Source: Halobacteriales archaeon QH_7_66_36 (GTDB taxonomy: Archaea; Halobacteriota; Halobacteria; Halobacteriales; Haloarculaceae). Taken from it: 64,000 nucleotides of DNA. A program made the position numbers and the translations under genes. Under the pieces are notes generated by a model, which was given only the letters and a program-made list of their open reading frames with translations, was not told where the DNA came from and did no database searches. The stretch's first letter is position 1. Each line of letters opens with the position of its first letter. The stretch is taken from the NCBI GenBank assembly GCA_003021175.1, contig PXQV01000014.1:124001-188000 (forward strand), given 5' to 3'. Below are positions 8,218 to 16,233 of this stretch, one piece after another.

Positions 8218-8609
8218 ACGAGCACGTCGGTCGGTTGTTGGAAAAAGACGCCTGCCGGTCGACGGGTCGTGTTTAGTTACGCGATTGATGGCGAGAGAAC
8301 TGCCCCGGGCGGGACTGGAAGGGGCTGTGCGTGCGCGGCGACGTAGCCGCCGCGACCAGTCGAGGCCGGCGGAGCCGGCGAGCGCCGACGACAGCGAGGC
8401 GACGCCGTCGCCTCGGGCCGCTCGCGCGGCATCGCCGCGCGAGGACACCGCAGGCCGACGGCCGAGGACCGCAGCGAGCCCATCGAGTCGAGCGTGCAGG
8501 GGCTTCCAAACCCGTCGCCGCTTCGGTCACCACAACCCTAAGATTTCACCAAGCAGCACCAGTCGGCGACTTCGAACCGATTAAGACATCCGCAGTCACA
8601 GCCGCAGGT
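8218..8609. other. 392-base intergenic region holding repeat copy C
   Basis: Divergent spacer between the halocyanin and the 38-residue microprotein gene. It is mostly repeat copy C (8306-8515). A TATA-like gattaag at 8579-8585 serves the rightward gene. Long ORFs crossing this stretch are artefacts of its extreme GC content. Confidence 0.6.
8306..8515 (+). repeat. intergenic repeat family 1, diverged copy C, with a string of three-base-loop hairpins
   Basis: Opens gggactggaaggggc (compare gggactgaaaggggc in copies A and B) and closes aggggcttccaaaccc. Between them lie successive inverted repeats each with a loop of exactly three bases: 8334-8354 (one mismatch), 8365-8379 (GCCGGC arms), 8396-8414 (8-bp perfect arms) and 8421-8443 (10-bp perfect arms CTCGCGCGGC). 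The region has no protein-like reading frame. Confidence 0.7.
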
Positions 8610-8726
8610 ATGTTCGTTCCGCTGCAGGAAGGCGTCAACACCGGTGTCATCGACGCGACTGGCTGGTTGGTCGCCGTCGTCGGACTCCTGCTCGTCGTCG
8701 GCTGGTACTACCGGCTCACGAGCTAA
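8610..8726 (+). CDS. 38-residue single-span membrane microprotein
   Basis: Starts MFVPLQEGVNTGVIDATG and continues as one strongly hydrophobic span (WLVAVVGLLLVVGWYY) ending RLTS. A TATA-like gattaag at 8579-8585 sits 27-28 bases before the ATG, as expected for a leaderless gene. The last 11 bases overlap the end of the convergent cinA gene. The short amphipathic N-terminus plus single span resembles small respiratory or regulatory subunits, but no family is assigned. Coding is supported by the promoter position and protein-like composition, not by homology. Confidence 0.68.
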   Translation: MFVPLQEGVNTGVIDATGWLVAVVGLLLVVGWYYRLTS

Positions 8727-9405
8727 CGACGGCGTTCTCGCGGAGCCACGCCGCCGCGGCGGCAACCGTCTCCGAGTCCTCGCCTTCGAGTTTCACGCGG
8801 ACGACCTCTCCGGGGTACGACCCCACCTTCACGCCGAACCGCTCGCGAATCTCCTCGAACCGCTCGATGAGCGCGCTCTCCGGCTCGTCGACCGGGACGC
8901 GCTCGACGTGGCTGACGGTGCCCGAAAACTGGTCCGCGACGGAGCCGAACATCGCCTTCATCTCCGCCGGCACGCCCGGCAAGACGTAGACGTTCTCCAG
9001 CACGCAGCCGGGCGCGACGCCAACGTCGTTGTGGAGTGGATCGCTCCCGGCAGGCAGGTCCGCGGTGCCGGTGACGAGGTCGTCGTGGCTGTAGTCGCCG
9101 TCGTCGACGAGCCACGAGAGCGCCCGCTCGTCGGTTTCGAGGTCGCGGTCGAACGCCGCCGCAATGCCGGCCATCGTCACGTCGTCGTGCGTCGGGCCGA
9201 GACCGCCGGTGACGACGACGGCGTCGTAGCGGTCCGCGTCGCGACTCACGACTTCGGCGATGTCGTCCACGCGATCCGGCACCGTGATGACCCGCTCCAC
9301 GTCGGCACCGCGGTCGGCGAGCCGCTCGCCCAGCCACGCAGCATTCGTGTTCACCGTGTCGCCGACGAGGAGTTCGTCGCCGACAGTGAGTATCGCAACG
9401 TCCAT
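8716..9405 (-). CDS. cinA: CinA/MoeA-type molybdopterin-binding-fold protein
   Basis: 229-residue protein made only of the MoCF-biosynthesis domain of CinA. Signature segments are TVGDELLVGDTVNTNAAWL at the N-terminus, TGGLGPTHDD (about residues 66-75), and YVLPGVPAEMKAMF. The C-terminal NMN deamidase domain of bacterial CinA is absent, as usual in archaea. A nucleotide-pyrophosphatase activity (ADP-ribose or similar) is known for this domain in some homologues; the activity here is inference. It lies 33 bases after the lipoprotein gene but is read from the same strand. Confidence 0.92.
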   Translation of the reverse strand: MDVAILTVGDELLVGDTVNTNAAWLGERLADRGADVERVITVPDRVDDIAEVVSRDADRYDAVVVTGGLGPTHDDVTMAGIAAAFDRDLETDERALSWLVDDGDYSHDDLVTGTADLPAGSDPLHNDVGVAPGCVLENVYVLPGVPAEMKAMFGSVADQFSGTVSHVERVPVDEPESALIERFEEIRERFGVKVGSYPGEVVRVKLEGEDSETVAAAAAWLRENAVVSS

Positions 9406-9438
9406 AGTGTGAGGTTCGGTGCCCGACGACTTGAGGGT

Positions 9439-10215
9439 TCAGCCCATCCCCGGGGGTGGCCGTCGCGAGTCGTCGTCCTCGGTGTCCACGTCGAGGCCTA
9501 CCTCCTCGCGCTTGCGGCGGGTCTCGCGCAACTGGAGCACGTAGTGGACAGACAGCGTCGGTGCCGACAGCTCGCTCCAGAAGATGTGGACGCGGTCGTC
9601 CGTCTGCTCGGTGCGCTCGGCGCCGGGCCGCACCTTTGCGAGCAGCGGCACGCCGACCTCGGCGCGCTCGGGCAACACCATCTCGTAGCTCCCCTCGACG
9701 TACGTCGGCGTCGTCACGCTCTTTCCGTTCTTCGGGGTCGTGACGCCGAGCTGTCCCGTCTCGTTGGCCGGCAGGTGGATCACCGTCCGCTGACGCGTCC
9801 GGTCGACGCTTATGAGGTCGGGGGCGCGCTCGGTCGTTCCGTTCGGATACGTGACGACGGACACCGCCTCGCCGTCGAGGGTTTGGAACTCCACGAGCGT
9901 CCCGTTCGGATACCGGAACGTGACGGCTTGCACTGTCTCCGGCTGCTCGGTGCCGAGGGTGTCGCGGGTGTACAACTCGATGGTCGGGTCGGACGCCTCG
10001 AGATTCCCGGTCGTCCGCGCTGCGACCTGATACACCGCGGTGACGTTCTCCGCCTGTACGTCGAGATACGCGTCCGCGGACTCGTTCCACGCGTACGACT
10101 GGTCGGCCGCGAGGTCCGACGGGGACGCCTCGCCGGGGCCGAGAATCGTCGAACAGCCGGCGGTGGCGAGCAGGAGCGCGAAGCCGAGGAGACCGAGTGC
10201 GAGTCGCCGGTTCAT
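9439..10215 (-). CDS. haloarchaeal lipoprotein (DUF5803-like)
   Basis: 258-residue secreted lipoprotein: short basic start, hydrophobic stretch and lipobox TAGC at about residues 18-21, then a beta-rich extracellular domain with several Asn-X-Ser/Thr sites. The mature part contains TFRYPNGTLVEFQT and IHLPANETGQLG, and the protein ends with a hydrophilic Pro/Gly tail. I match it by memory to the haloarchaeal DUF5803 family, without being able to verify. Its start overlaps the end of the DUF2110 gene (4 bases), making it third in the tfe operon. Function unknown. Confidence 0.85.
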   Translation of the reverse strand: MNRRLALGLLGFALLLATAGCSTILGPGEASPSDLAADQSYAWNESADAYLDVQAENVTAVYQVAARTTGNLEASDPTIELYTRDTLGTEQPETVQAVTFRYPNGTLVEFQTLDGEAVSVVTYPNGTTERAPDLISVDRTRQRTVIHLPANETGQLGVTTPKNGKSVTTPTYVEGSYEMVLPERAEVGVPLLAKVRPGAERTEQTDDRVHIFWSELSAPTLSVHYVLQLRETRRKREEVGLDVDTEDDDSRRPPPGMG

Positions 10216-10886
10216 GGGACGACACAGAGCATCTCCGCCGGGAGATGCGGGCCGATGTCGGCCAGCAGGCCGGGCGGATCGGTTTCCTCGCGGCAGACGA
10301 CGCTCTGTTCGAGGAGGCCGAGTCGCTCGACGGTGACGATGTCCTGCGCGTGGCCCGCACGGTTGACCGTCGCGCGAGCCTCCGCCCGCGTCGCGGAGTT
10401 GACGTTCACTCGACCGGTGTCGGCGCGCGACCAGTCGTACAGTCGGTCGCGCTCCGCGTCAGCGAGACGGGCGGGTCCGTCCTCGGGATCGGTGAACTGC
10501 AGCGGCATGTGTTGGACGAGACCGTACCGCTTGCGGATCTGCGACGGCCCGCCCGGGCCGAGGCCGAGTTCGTCCGTCGGCACGCGCACCTCCTCGCCGG
10601 CGTCGAGAACGAAGCCGTCCGCGTCCCACGAGTCGAGCGTGCCGACGTACGTCTCGCCGGCTTCGCGGTGGGGCGTGATAGCGCCCCACTGCTCGCGGAG
10701 CAGATTCCGCGCGACTTCGGCGTCTTCGCCGGTGAGCGTCACGGACGGGAAGCCGTCGTCGCGGCGACCGATCGTCCACTCGGCGTCGAGGTCGGTCAGC
10801 GTGTCGTCGACCAGCGAGTCGAGCGAGTCCAGCGCGCGGTCGGCGGCCTCGCCGTCGACGTACAGCTTCGTCGCGAGAACGACCAT
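10212..10886 (-). CDS. DUF2110 family protein
   Basis: 224-residue soluble protein. It starts MVVLATKLYVDGEAADRAL and contains the conserved stretch DELGLGPGGPSQIRKRYGL followed by HMPLQF, and a later DTGRVNVNSATRAEA segment typical of this archaeal family. The start codon overlaps the tfe stop (TGATG), so tfe and this gene form a transcriptional unit; this linkage with TFE is common in haloarchaea by my recollection. The biochemical role is not known. A longer in-frame start at 11018 would run inside tfe and is rejected. Confidence 0.9.
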   Translation of the reverse strand: MVVLATKLYVDGEAADRALDSLDSLVDDTLTDLDAEWTIGRRDDGFPSVTLTGEDAEVARNLLREQWGAITPHREAGETYVGTLDSWDADGFVLDAGEEVRVPTDELGLGPGGPSQIRKRYGLVQHMPLQFTDPEDGPARLADAERDRLYDWSRADTGRVNVNSATRAEARATVNRAGHAQDIVTVERLGLLEQSVVCREETDPPGLLADIGPHLPAEMLCVVP

Positions 10887-11428
10887 CAGGCTTCGGCCTC
10901 TGGCTCCGATTCGGGCGGTCGGTTCAACTCGGCGCGGAGCTTCTCGATCCGCTGGTCGATGGCGTCGACGAGCCGGTCGTTGTCCATGTCGACCAGCTGA
11001 CCGCCGCAGTTCGGACACTCGAAGCCGAACTCCATCGCCTCGCCGAACTCGAAGCGGATCGAATCCTGTTCACAGAGATAAAACTCGTTGTTGCGCTCGT
11101 AGTCGCGCCGCTCGGCTAGCGCGTCGAGTAGCCGGTGCATCTCTTCTTCCAGTTTCTCCGTGATGTTGTCGTACTGGAAGGTCCACAGATACGTGAGCCA
11201 GCCGGAGTCCTCGTCGCGGAGCCGGCGGTACGACGCGAGGTCGTTCTCGTACAGAATAAACAGCGCGCGCCGCACGTCGTTCAGATCCAGTCCTAACTCC
11301 TCGGCGAGCTCCTCATCCGTCACCTCGCCGTCCGGGGGCGCCGCTGCGACCGGCATCCCCGTCGGGCCGACGAGCTCGTGGAGGTACTTTTGAATTACCG
11401 GATCCTCCAGAAGTTCCTCGTACGCCAT
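10886..11428 (-). CDS. tfe: transcription initiation factor TFE (alpha subunit)
   Basis: 180-residue archaeal homologue of TFIIE-alpha, which helps open promoters with TBP and TFB. An N-terminal winged helix (residues about 1-90, including LGLDLNDVRRALFILYEND) is followed by a coiled-coil linker and a zinc-ribbon region. The ribbon reads LCEQD then ECPNCGG: the second of the four expected cysteines is Asp, so only three remain. ATG 11428 has a TATA box (gtttaaag on the plus strand, 11453-11460) 28 bases upstream, supporting a leaderless start. First gene of the tfe-DUF2110-lipoprotein operon. Confidence 0.96.
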   Translation of the reverse strand: MAYEELLEDPVIQKYLHELVGPTGMPVAAAPPDGEVTDEELAEELGLDLNDVRRALFILYENDLASYRRLRDEDSGWLTYLWTFQYDNITEKLEEEMHRLLDALAERRDYERNNEFYLCEQDSIRFEFGEAMEFGFECPNCGGQLVDMDNDRLVDAIDQRIEKLRAELNRPPESEPEAEA

Positions 11429-11452
11429 TACTGAACACCGGGCGAGGAAGCC

Positions 11453-11460
11453 GTTTAAAG
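11453..11460 (-). promoter_or_regulatory. TATA box of tfe
   Basis: ctttaaac on the minus strand, centred 28 bases from the tfe ATG. A second AT-rich box (tttaaata, near 11540) lies farther upstream and could be a distal promoter. Confidence 0.6.
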
Positions 11461-11636
11461 CCTCCGGGAGGAGCACAGCGGAGCGAGACGAGCAGGTGAC
11501 ACAGACGGCGCAACCACAGAGGAGAAGCAGTGCTCGAATTTAAATAGGAAACCGCGGCCACCCACGCCGTGACCTGACACCGGGTTCCGACCGGCCGAGA
11601 CGGGAGCGTGGCACACCGGTCGGAGCGTCTTTCACT

Positions 11637-11658
11637 CGGGTGGAACGGCGACCACCCG
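11637..11658 (-). terminator. stem-loop after trm56
   Basis: Perfect 7-bp inverted repeat CGGGTGG/CCACCCG with an 8-base loop, 26 bases past the trm56 stop on the minus strand, followed by agtgaaag. It could terminate or stabilise the trm56 transcript; archaeal termination normally depends on T-tracts, which are absent here, so the role is uncertain. Confidence 0.4.
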
Positions 11659-11683
11659 CAAGCCCGTGTGCCGCCTGTTCGCC

Positions 11684-12232
11684 CTACTCGGCATCGCCGT
11701 CCGGTTCGACGACCTTCTTCCCCGTCGCCTGCGGGACGACGACTCGGTCTGCGTCCTCCCACTCGCGGTCGAGTTCCGCGCCATCGAAGAGTCGATCCAG
11801 CAGCACGGCCAGTCCTGCCACCTCCGAGTGTGGCTGGCTCGTCACCGCGACGTTGTAGTCGGCCCGGTCGTACACCTCGAACGGCACCTTCTCTCCGCCG
11901 ACGACGACGAGCAGCGGCTCTGCCGCGTTGGCCGCGCGGAGATCCGCCTCGACGTCCTGAACGGGGAGTCCGTACATCGTCAGGTGCGCGACCGTTCCGG
12001 ACCACTCGCTGAGGAGCGCCTTCGGCGCGTCGCGCAGTTCGATACCGAAGGGGCCACCGAAGCGGCCGGTGATGTCTTCGACCGTCTCCGCGGGCCCGGT
12101 GGCGTTGTCGGGGAGTACGACCCGGTCCGCGCCGAGCGCCCGCGCCGTCAGTCCGACGTGGGTTGTCATCCGGTCGTCGCGGCCCGGCCGGTGGCTCAGC
12201 CGGCAGACCACGACCGGCTCGCGTCCGTCCAT
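11684..12232 (-). CDS. trm56: tRNA (cytidine-56-2'-O)-methyltransferase
   Basis: 182-residue SPOUT-class methyltransferase (aTrm56) that methylates C56 in the T-loop of archaeal tRNAs using S-adenosylmethionine. Recognisable segments are VVVCRLSHRPGRDDRMTTHV at the N-terminus, LTMYGLPVQDV, LLVVVGGEKVPFEVY (the knotted SAM site) and YNVAVTSQPHSEVAGLA. ATG 12232 is chosen because this family begins close to the VCRL strand; a longer frame reaching 12646 covers the divergent epimerase and is spurious. It shares a 70-base divergent spacer with the epimerase gene. Confidence 0.93.
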   Translation of the reverse strand: MDGREPVVVCRLSHRPGRDDRMTTHVGLTARALGADRVVLPDNATGPAETVEDITGRFGGPFGIELRDAPKALLSEWSGTVAHLTMYGLPVQDVEADLRAANAAEPLLVVVGGEKVPFEVYDRADYNVAVTSQPHSEVAGLAVLLDRLFDGAELDREWEDADRVVVPQATGKKVVEPDGDAE

Positions 12233-12302
12233 ATCTAGACAGGGAGGCGACCGCGTTTCCTGCTTTCGGAACGCATACGTCGCCACGCTCGGCAGGGTGG
12301 GC

Positions 12303-13244
12303 ATGGAACTGTCCGACAAGCGGATCGTCGTCACCGGCGGGGCGGGGTTCGTCGGCTCGCATCTCGCGGAGCGACTCGTCGCCGACAACGAGGTGGTCGT
12401 CGCCGACGACTTCCGCAACAGTCGCCGCGAGTGGGTGCCCGACGCCGCGACGGTCGTCGAGGGCGACCTCACCGACCCGGCGGTCATCGCCGAAGCCATC
12501 ACCTCCGACGCGGACGTCGTCTTCCACTTCGCCGCGGACAAGGATCCCGGCCGCGACCACATCGACCAGTACCGGGTGAACAACGCGCTCACCGAGAACG
12601 TCGTCGAACGGATGGGCGCCGTCGGCGTCACGAACGTCGCGTTCACCTCCTCGTCGGTCGTCTACGGCGAAGCGCCCCGGCCAACGCCGGAGGATTACGC
12701 CCCCCTCGAACCGATCTCCATCTACGGAGCCTCCAAACTCGGCGAGGAGGGACTACTCTCGGTGTACGCACACAGCCACGACTTCACCGCGTGGCTGTTC
12801 CGCTTCGCGAACATCGTCGGCCCGCGCCTCCAGATCGGTGCCGTCATCCCCGACTTCATCGAGAAGTTGGCCGCTGACCCCGAAACGCTGGAGATTCTCG
12901 GCAACGGCAAACAGGAGAAGTCGTACATGCACGTCGACGACTGCGTGGACGCGATGTGCCACGTCGTCGAGGAGGCGGACGCGCCGGTGAACACGTACAA
13001 CCTCGGGACGCGCACGACGACCAGCGTCACGGCCATCGCCGACATCGTCGCCGACGAGATGGGGGTCGACCCAGAGTACACGTTCACCGGCGGCGAGCGC
13101 GGCTGGACCGGCGACGTGCCGCGGATGCGCCTCTCGGTAGAGAAGCTCTCCGCGCTCGGCTGGGAGCCGGACGCATCGAGCGAGGACGCCGTTCGGCGAG
13201 CGACGCGCGAACTGCTCGCGACGCACGCGCCCGACTACGCTTAG
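12303..13244 (+). CDS. NAD-dependent sugar-nucleotide epimerase/dehydratase
   Basis: 313-residue extended short-chain dehydrogenase. NAD(P)-binding motif TGGAGFVGSHLAE near the N-terminus, Ser/Thr in SSSVVYGEAPRP and the catalytic YGASK motif (Tyr/Lys) at about residue 143. Closest in appearance to UDP-glucose/GlcNAc 4-epimerases acting on envelope sugar nucleotides. ATG 12303 (MELSDKRIVVTGG) places the Rossmann strand at the N-terminus. The 3' end overlaps the convergent BsuPI-like gene by 4 bases. Substrate cannot be fixed from sequence; two glycosyltransferases lie 3-5 kb downstream. Confidence 0.93.
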   Translation: MELSDKRIVVTGGAGFVGSHLAERLVADNEVVVADDFRNSRREWVPDAATVVEGDLTDPAVIAEAITSDADVVFHFAADKDPGRDHIDQYRVNNALTENVVERMGAVGVTNVAFTSSSVVYGEAPRPTPEDYAPLEPISIYGASKLGEEGLLSVYAHSHDFTAWLFRFANIVGPRLQIGAVIPDFIEKLAADPETLEILGNGKQEKSYMHVDDCVDAMCHVVEEADAPVNTYNLGTRTTTSVTAIADIVADEMGVDPEYTFTGGERGWTGDVPRMRLSVEKLSALGWEPDASSEDAVRRATRELLATHAPDYA

Positions 13245-13591
13245 ACCGAGAACGGCGTCTCGGTTCGCACCTCGTCGTCGCCGGCGAGGCGGAGTTCGCC
13301 GACGGCGGTGTACTCACCGGGCGTCGGGTCGGCCCACGTCTCAGAGAACGTCGCCGACTCGCCCGGCGCGAACTCGGCCGTCGAGATGGCCTGCGTCGCC
13401 ATCCGACCCTCGGAGTAGCGCCACACCTCGCTGTCGGCGGTGTCGGCTTCGCCGTCGGCGTCGTACACCGCGAAGTCGGCACGGATACCGTCACGGAACG
13501 TCACGGCGACCGGGTCCGGACCGTCGTTCGTCACGGTCAGTTCGAAGGCGACGTCGTCTCCGACGGTGACGGTGAGCGAGACGGCGAGCAC
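13241..13591 (-). CDS. BsuPI-like (intracellular proteinase inhibitor fold) protein
   Basis: 116-residue all-beta protein starting at GTG (LAVSLTVTVGDDVAFELTV). Segments LTVTNDGPDPVAVTF, ATQAISTAEFAPGESATFSE and PTPGEYTAVGEL match the BsuPI fold (an immunoglobulin-like domain). No signal peptide is visible. The name implies protease inhibition in Bacillus, but most archaeal members are uncharacterised, so a function should not be read from it. An AT-rich patch at 13607-13616 may be the promoter. Confidence 0.8.
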   Translation of the reverse strand: MLAVSLTVTVGDDVAFELTVTNDGPDPVAVTFRDGIRADFAVYDADGEADTADSEVWRYSEGRMATQAISTAEFAPGESATFSETWADPTPGEYTAVGELRLAGDDEVRTETPFSV

Positions 13592-13684
13592 GGCCGTGAA
13601 TTCACTCTAATTCGTCAAAACGGTTCCCCCGGTCGCGCGTCCGGACCGGCAAGCATAACCTGACTGCCGCGCCTACCCGAGAGC

Positions 13685-14410
13685 GTGCAGGTCGTCGGCT
13701 ACCGCCCCACGCCCGAACCGGCCCTCCACCTCGCAGACGGCGGGAAAGTCGAGCGGTTGGGGCTGGCCCACGGCGTCGAACTCGCCTACACGCTCGGCGA
13801 GCGTCACTGCGCAGGTCAGATACAGAACGACCACCACATCGCCTGCTCGGCGGCCGGTGCGCCGAAGTGTCCCAGCCACGAGCGGCAGTTCGACGAGTCG
13901 ACGCTCCGGGACCGAGACGGCGAGCACGCCGTCTATCTTGCCGCGTTCGCGCCGGCGACGTTCAAAGTGGGGATCACCCGGTCGGAGCGGCTCGAAACCC
14001 GGCTTAGAGAGCAGGGGGCCGACCGCGGTGCGCGCGTGTTCACGGTCGCCGACGGCGACATCGCCCGCGACGTGGAGGAAGACATCGGCACCGACCTCAC
14101 CCAACGAGTACGCGTCGCGACGAAACTCGACGGCCTCGGTCGCGCCGTCGACGGGAACGCGTGGGAGCGACTGCTCGGCGAGTACGAACCAATCGAGCGG
14201 TTCGACCTCGAATACGGCTTCACGCTCGGCGAGACACCCGTCCCCGAGACGATGGCGACGGGAACAGTCGTCGGCGTGCAGGGCCGCGTGCTGGTGCTCG
14301 AACGCGGCGGCACCGTCTACGCCGTCGACATGCGCGACCTCGTCGGCTACGAACTGACGAAGGGTGCAGACGGCCGCGAGCGGCAGGCCTCGCTCGGGTC
14401 GTTCGGCTGA
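13685..14410 (+). CDS. DUF2797 family protein
   Basis: 241-residue soluble protein starting at GTG 13685. The N-terminal part has three cysteines in a short span (RHCAGQ, HIACSAAG, PKCPSH) that might bind metal. The middle holds AVYLAAFAPATFKVGITRSE, which resembles the GIY-YIG-like core reported for this family. The C-terminus is a beta-rich domain (TGTVVGVQGRVLVLERGG). Role unknown; nucleic-acid binding would fit. Only 46 bases separate it from the PGF-CTERM gene, which has its own TATA-like element. Confidence 0.88.
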   Translation: MQVVGYRPTPEPALHLADGGKVERLGLAHGVELAYTLGERHCAGQIQNDHHIACSAAGAPKCPSHERQFDESTLRDRDGEHAVYLAAFAPATFKVGITRSERLETRLREQGADRGARVFTVADGDIARDVEEDIGTDLTQRVRVATKLDGLGRAVDGNAWERLLGEYEPIERFDLEYGFTLGETPVPETMATGTVVGVQGRVLVLERGGTVYAVDMRDLVGYELTKGADGRERQASLGSFG

Positions 14411-14455
14411 CCGGTCCAGCACAAAACACTTACACACACTCTGTCAAGCCGTCCC

Positions 14456-15478
14456 ATGCGACGCGAAGCCCTCCTCGCCGGCGCAGCCGGTGCCGTCGTC
14501 GTTCTACTCGCGGGCGTAGCGGTCCTCGCCCCGGGAATCGCCGCGACGCCACAGGACGAACGAGCCCGCCCGAGCGACACTGAGATCCGTGACACCGCCT
14601 TCACGGCCGAGCGTGTCGGCGGCGAGACGGTGACGCTGAACGTCACGACGCTGCTCGAACACCGTGGCGGTCCCGCCTCGAACGTCACCGTCGCGTACCG
14701 GATGGTCGACGCCGACACCGGATTGATCGTCGACCGCGCGATCCGGTCGCTGGATGACGTCGAGGGTGACCGCGAAGTGGCGACAGACACGACGCTCACG
14801 GTCGAACGCGAAGGCGACTACGAACTCTACACGTTCCTCTACACGGACGACCGCCGGATCGACACGGCCCGGAGTGGGATCCGTGGCACCGAGAACCTCT
14901 CCCCCGGCTACGCCGAATCGTCCGTCGACTTCCATCAGTTCGCCGGCGCGCGGAGCGTCCCTGCCGTCCAGTACGGCATCGAGTCGGTCACGGACGGCGA
15001 GGCCCGCGTGAGCGTCACGGCGTATCTGACGAACGGCGGCGACGAACCCGCCGGTGACCTCGAACTCCAGCTCATCGCCCGACAGGCGGACTCGAACATC
15101 GTCGCCGACTCGGCGCGCGTCGGCGTGGGCGAAGTGCGCCCCGGCCGCAGCGCCACGCCGTCGACCGAACTGGTCGTGCCGGACAACTACACGTACTATC
15201 TCGACGCCGTGCTCTGGAAGGACGGCGTCATCGTCGGGTCGACGCGTGCAGTCGCCGACCTGAACCCGCGTCGGCAGGCCGGCCAGAACACCACCGAGGT
15301 GGATCTCGACTCCGGTGAGTTCGGCGCGGACACCGACGAGCCGAGAGCCGAGGACACGCCGCGCGAAGAGGGGGAGGCGACTGCGGCAGAGTCAGGTGGG
15401 CAACCCGGCTTCGGTGTCGGCGTCGCCGCCGCGGCCGGCGTTGCGGCTGTCCTCCTGCTCACCCGGAGGTGGTCGGCG
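14456..15478 (+). CDS. PGF-CTERM surface protein (DUF7490-like)
   Basis: Secreted protein of 341 codons ending in the stop near 15481. A signal peptide (residues 1-30, ending APGIAATP) precedes two similar beta-rich domains: DTAFTAERVGGETVTLNVT... and YGIESVTDGEARVSVTAYL. A long Glu/Asp/Thr/Ala linker leads to a C-terminal PGFGVG motif, one membrane span and TRRW, the archaeosortase ArtA sorting signal; ArtA cuts here and attaches archaeal lipid. A TATA-like cacttaca (14427-14434) is 27 bases before the ATG. The stop overlaps the next gene's GTG start, so both are co-translated. Confidence 0.9.
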
Positions 15479-15771
15479 TGAGCACCGAACCCACGAGCGA
15501 CGCGACGCCGGAGGAAGACGTGGGGGATGCCGATGTGTCGGACGGCGGCGTGCTCGACAGCGACCTCCGCAGATATCTACAGATCGGTGGACTCGGGCTC
15601 GCCTCGCTGTTCGCGCTCGTCTCCGCCGTCGGATTCTACAGAAGCGCCCGGCGAGCGATCGACGTCTGGGTCGCGCGACAGTACCAGCCGGCGTTCGACG
15701 CGGGGTTCAATCTCGTGGTCCTGCTCGCCATGCTCGCGGTCGTCGTGGCGCTGCTTCGACGGCTGGAGTAA
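15478..15771 (+). CDS. two-span membrane protein coupled to the PGF-CTERM gene
   Basis: 97-residue protein starting at GTG 15478 (STEPTSDATPEED), which overlaps the upstream TGA as GTGA; a GTG at 15469 is the alternative. An acidic tail of about 35 residues precedes two hydrophobic spans (about residues 38-58 and 74-92) joined by a basic YRSARRAIDVWVARQ loop. Unknown function; the overlap suggests it works with, or helps display, the surface protein. Confidence 0.82.
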   Translation: MSTEPTSDATPEEDVGDADVSDGGVLDSDLRRYLQIGGLGLASLFALVSAVGFYRSARRAIDVWVARQYQPAFDAGFNLVVLLAMLAVVVALLRRLE

Positions 15772-15815
15772 CCCGCATCCAGCACGTTTTTCCGCGACCG
15801 GCCGAATTCCGTCGT

Positions 15816-16232
15816 ATGGCAGACGAGGAAGAACAGCCGGACGAGACGGTGGAGAGTGCCGAAGGCGAGAGCGACGACGAGGAGAAATCCTTCCGCGAGC
15901 GGGTCGAGGAGATTCGCCAACAGCGCGCCGAGGAGCGCGAGGGCGAGGACGGCGACGACCGCTCGCGCGAGGAGAAGATGGAAGAGATGATGGGCGGTGG
16001 CGGCCCCGGCGGCGGCATGGGCGGCAACCCGTTCGCGCAGATGATGGGCGGCATGATGGGCGGTGGCGGCCCCGGCGGTCCCATGGGCGGCGGGCCCGGT
16101 GGCGCGCCTGGCGGTCGCGGCGAGGAGTCGTCGAAGGCCGACGAGGAGCTCGTCCGCGAGGTCCGGAAGGTCCGCGACGAACTCCACGACATCCGCCGCG
16201 AACTCGAACGCATCGGCGAAGCGCTCGAGTAG
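15816..16232 (+). CDS. Gly/Met-rich protein between charged helices
   Basis: 138 residues: an acidic helix-forming N-terminus (to about residue 52, ending RSREEKMEEM), a central block of about 45 residues of GGGPGGGMGG and MMGG repeats, and a C-terminal coiled-coil (LVREVRKVRDELHDIRREL). The GGM-type block resembles the flexible tails of group II/group I chaperonins, but no chaperonin domain is present. ATG 15816 has a weak T-rich TATA-like element about 28 bases upstream. I do not recognise the family; oligomerisation through the terminal helix is likely. Confidence 0.85.
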   Translation: MADEEEQPDETVESAEGESDDEEKSFRERVEEIRQQRAEEREGEDGDDRSREEKMEEMMGGGGPGGGMGGNPFAQMMGGMMGGGGPGGPMGGGPGGAPGGRGEESSKADEELVREVRKVRDELHDIRRELERIGEALE

Positions 16233-16233
16233 C

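Noticed and set aside
8306-8515. CRISPR-like array
   Set aside because: The repeats are inverted, unequal in length and lack equal spacers; no cas genes are present in the window.
8644-11163. 839-codon plus-strand ORF
   Set aside because: Antisense to cinA, lipoprotein, DUF2110 and tfe, each of which has family motifs and better starts; long shadow frames are expected in GC-rich DNA.
11537-11570. TATA-like tttaaata pointing to a possible ncRNA on the plus strand
   Set aside because: No conserved-looking structure or T-tract downstream; it may be a distal tfe promoter on the other strand.
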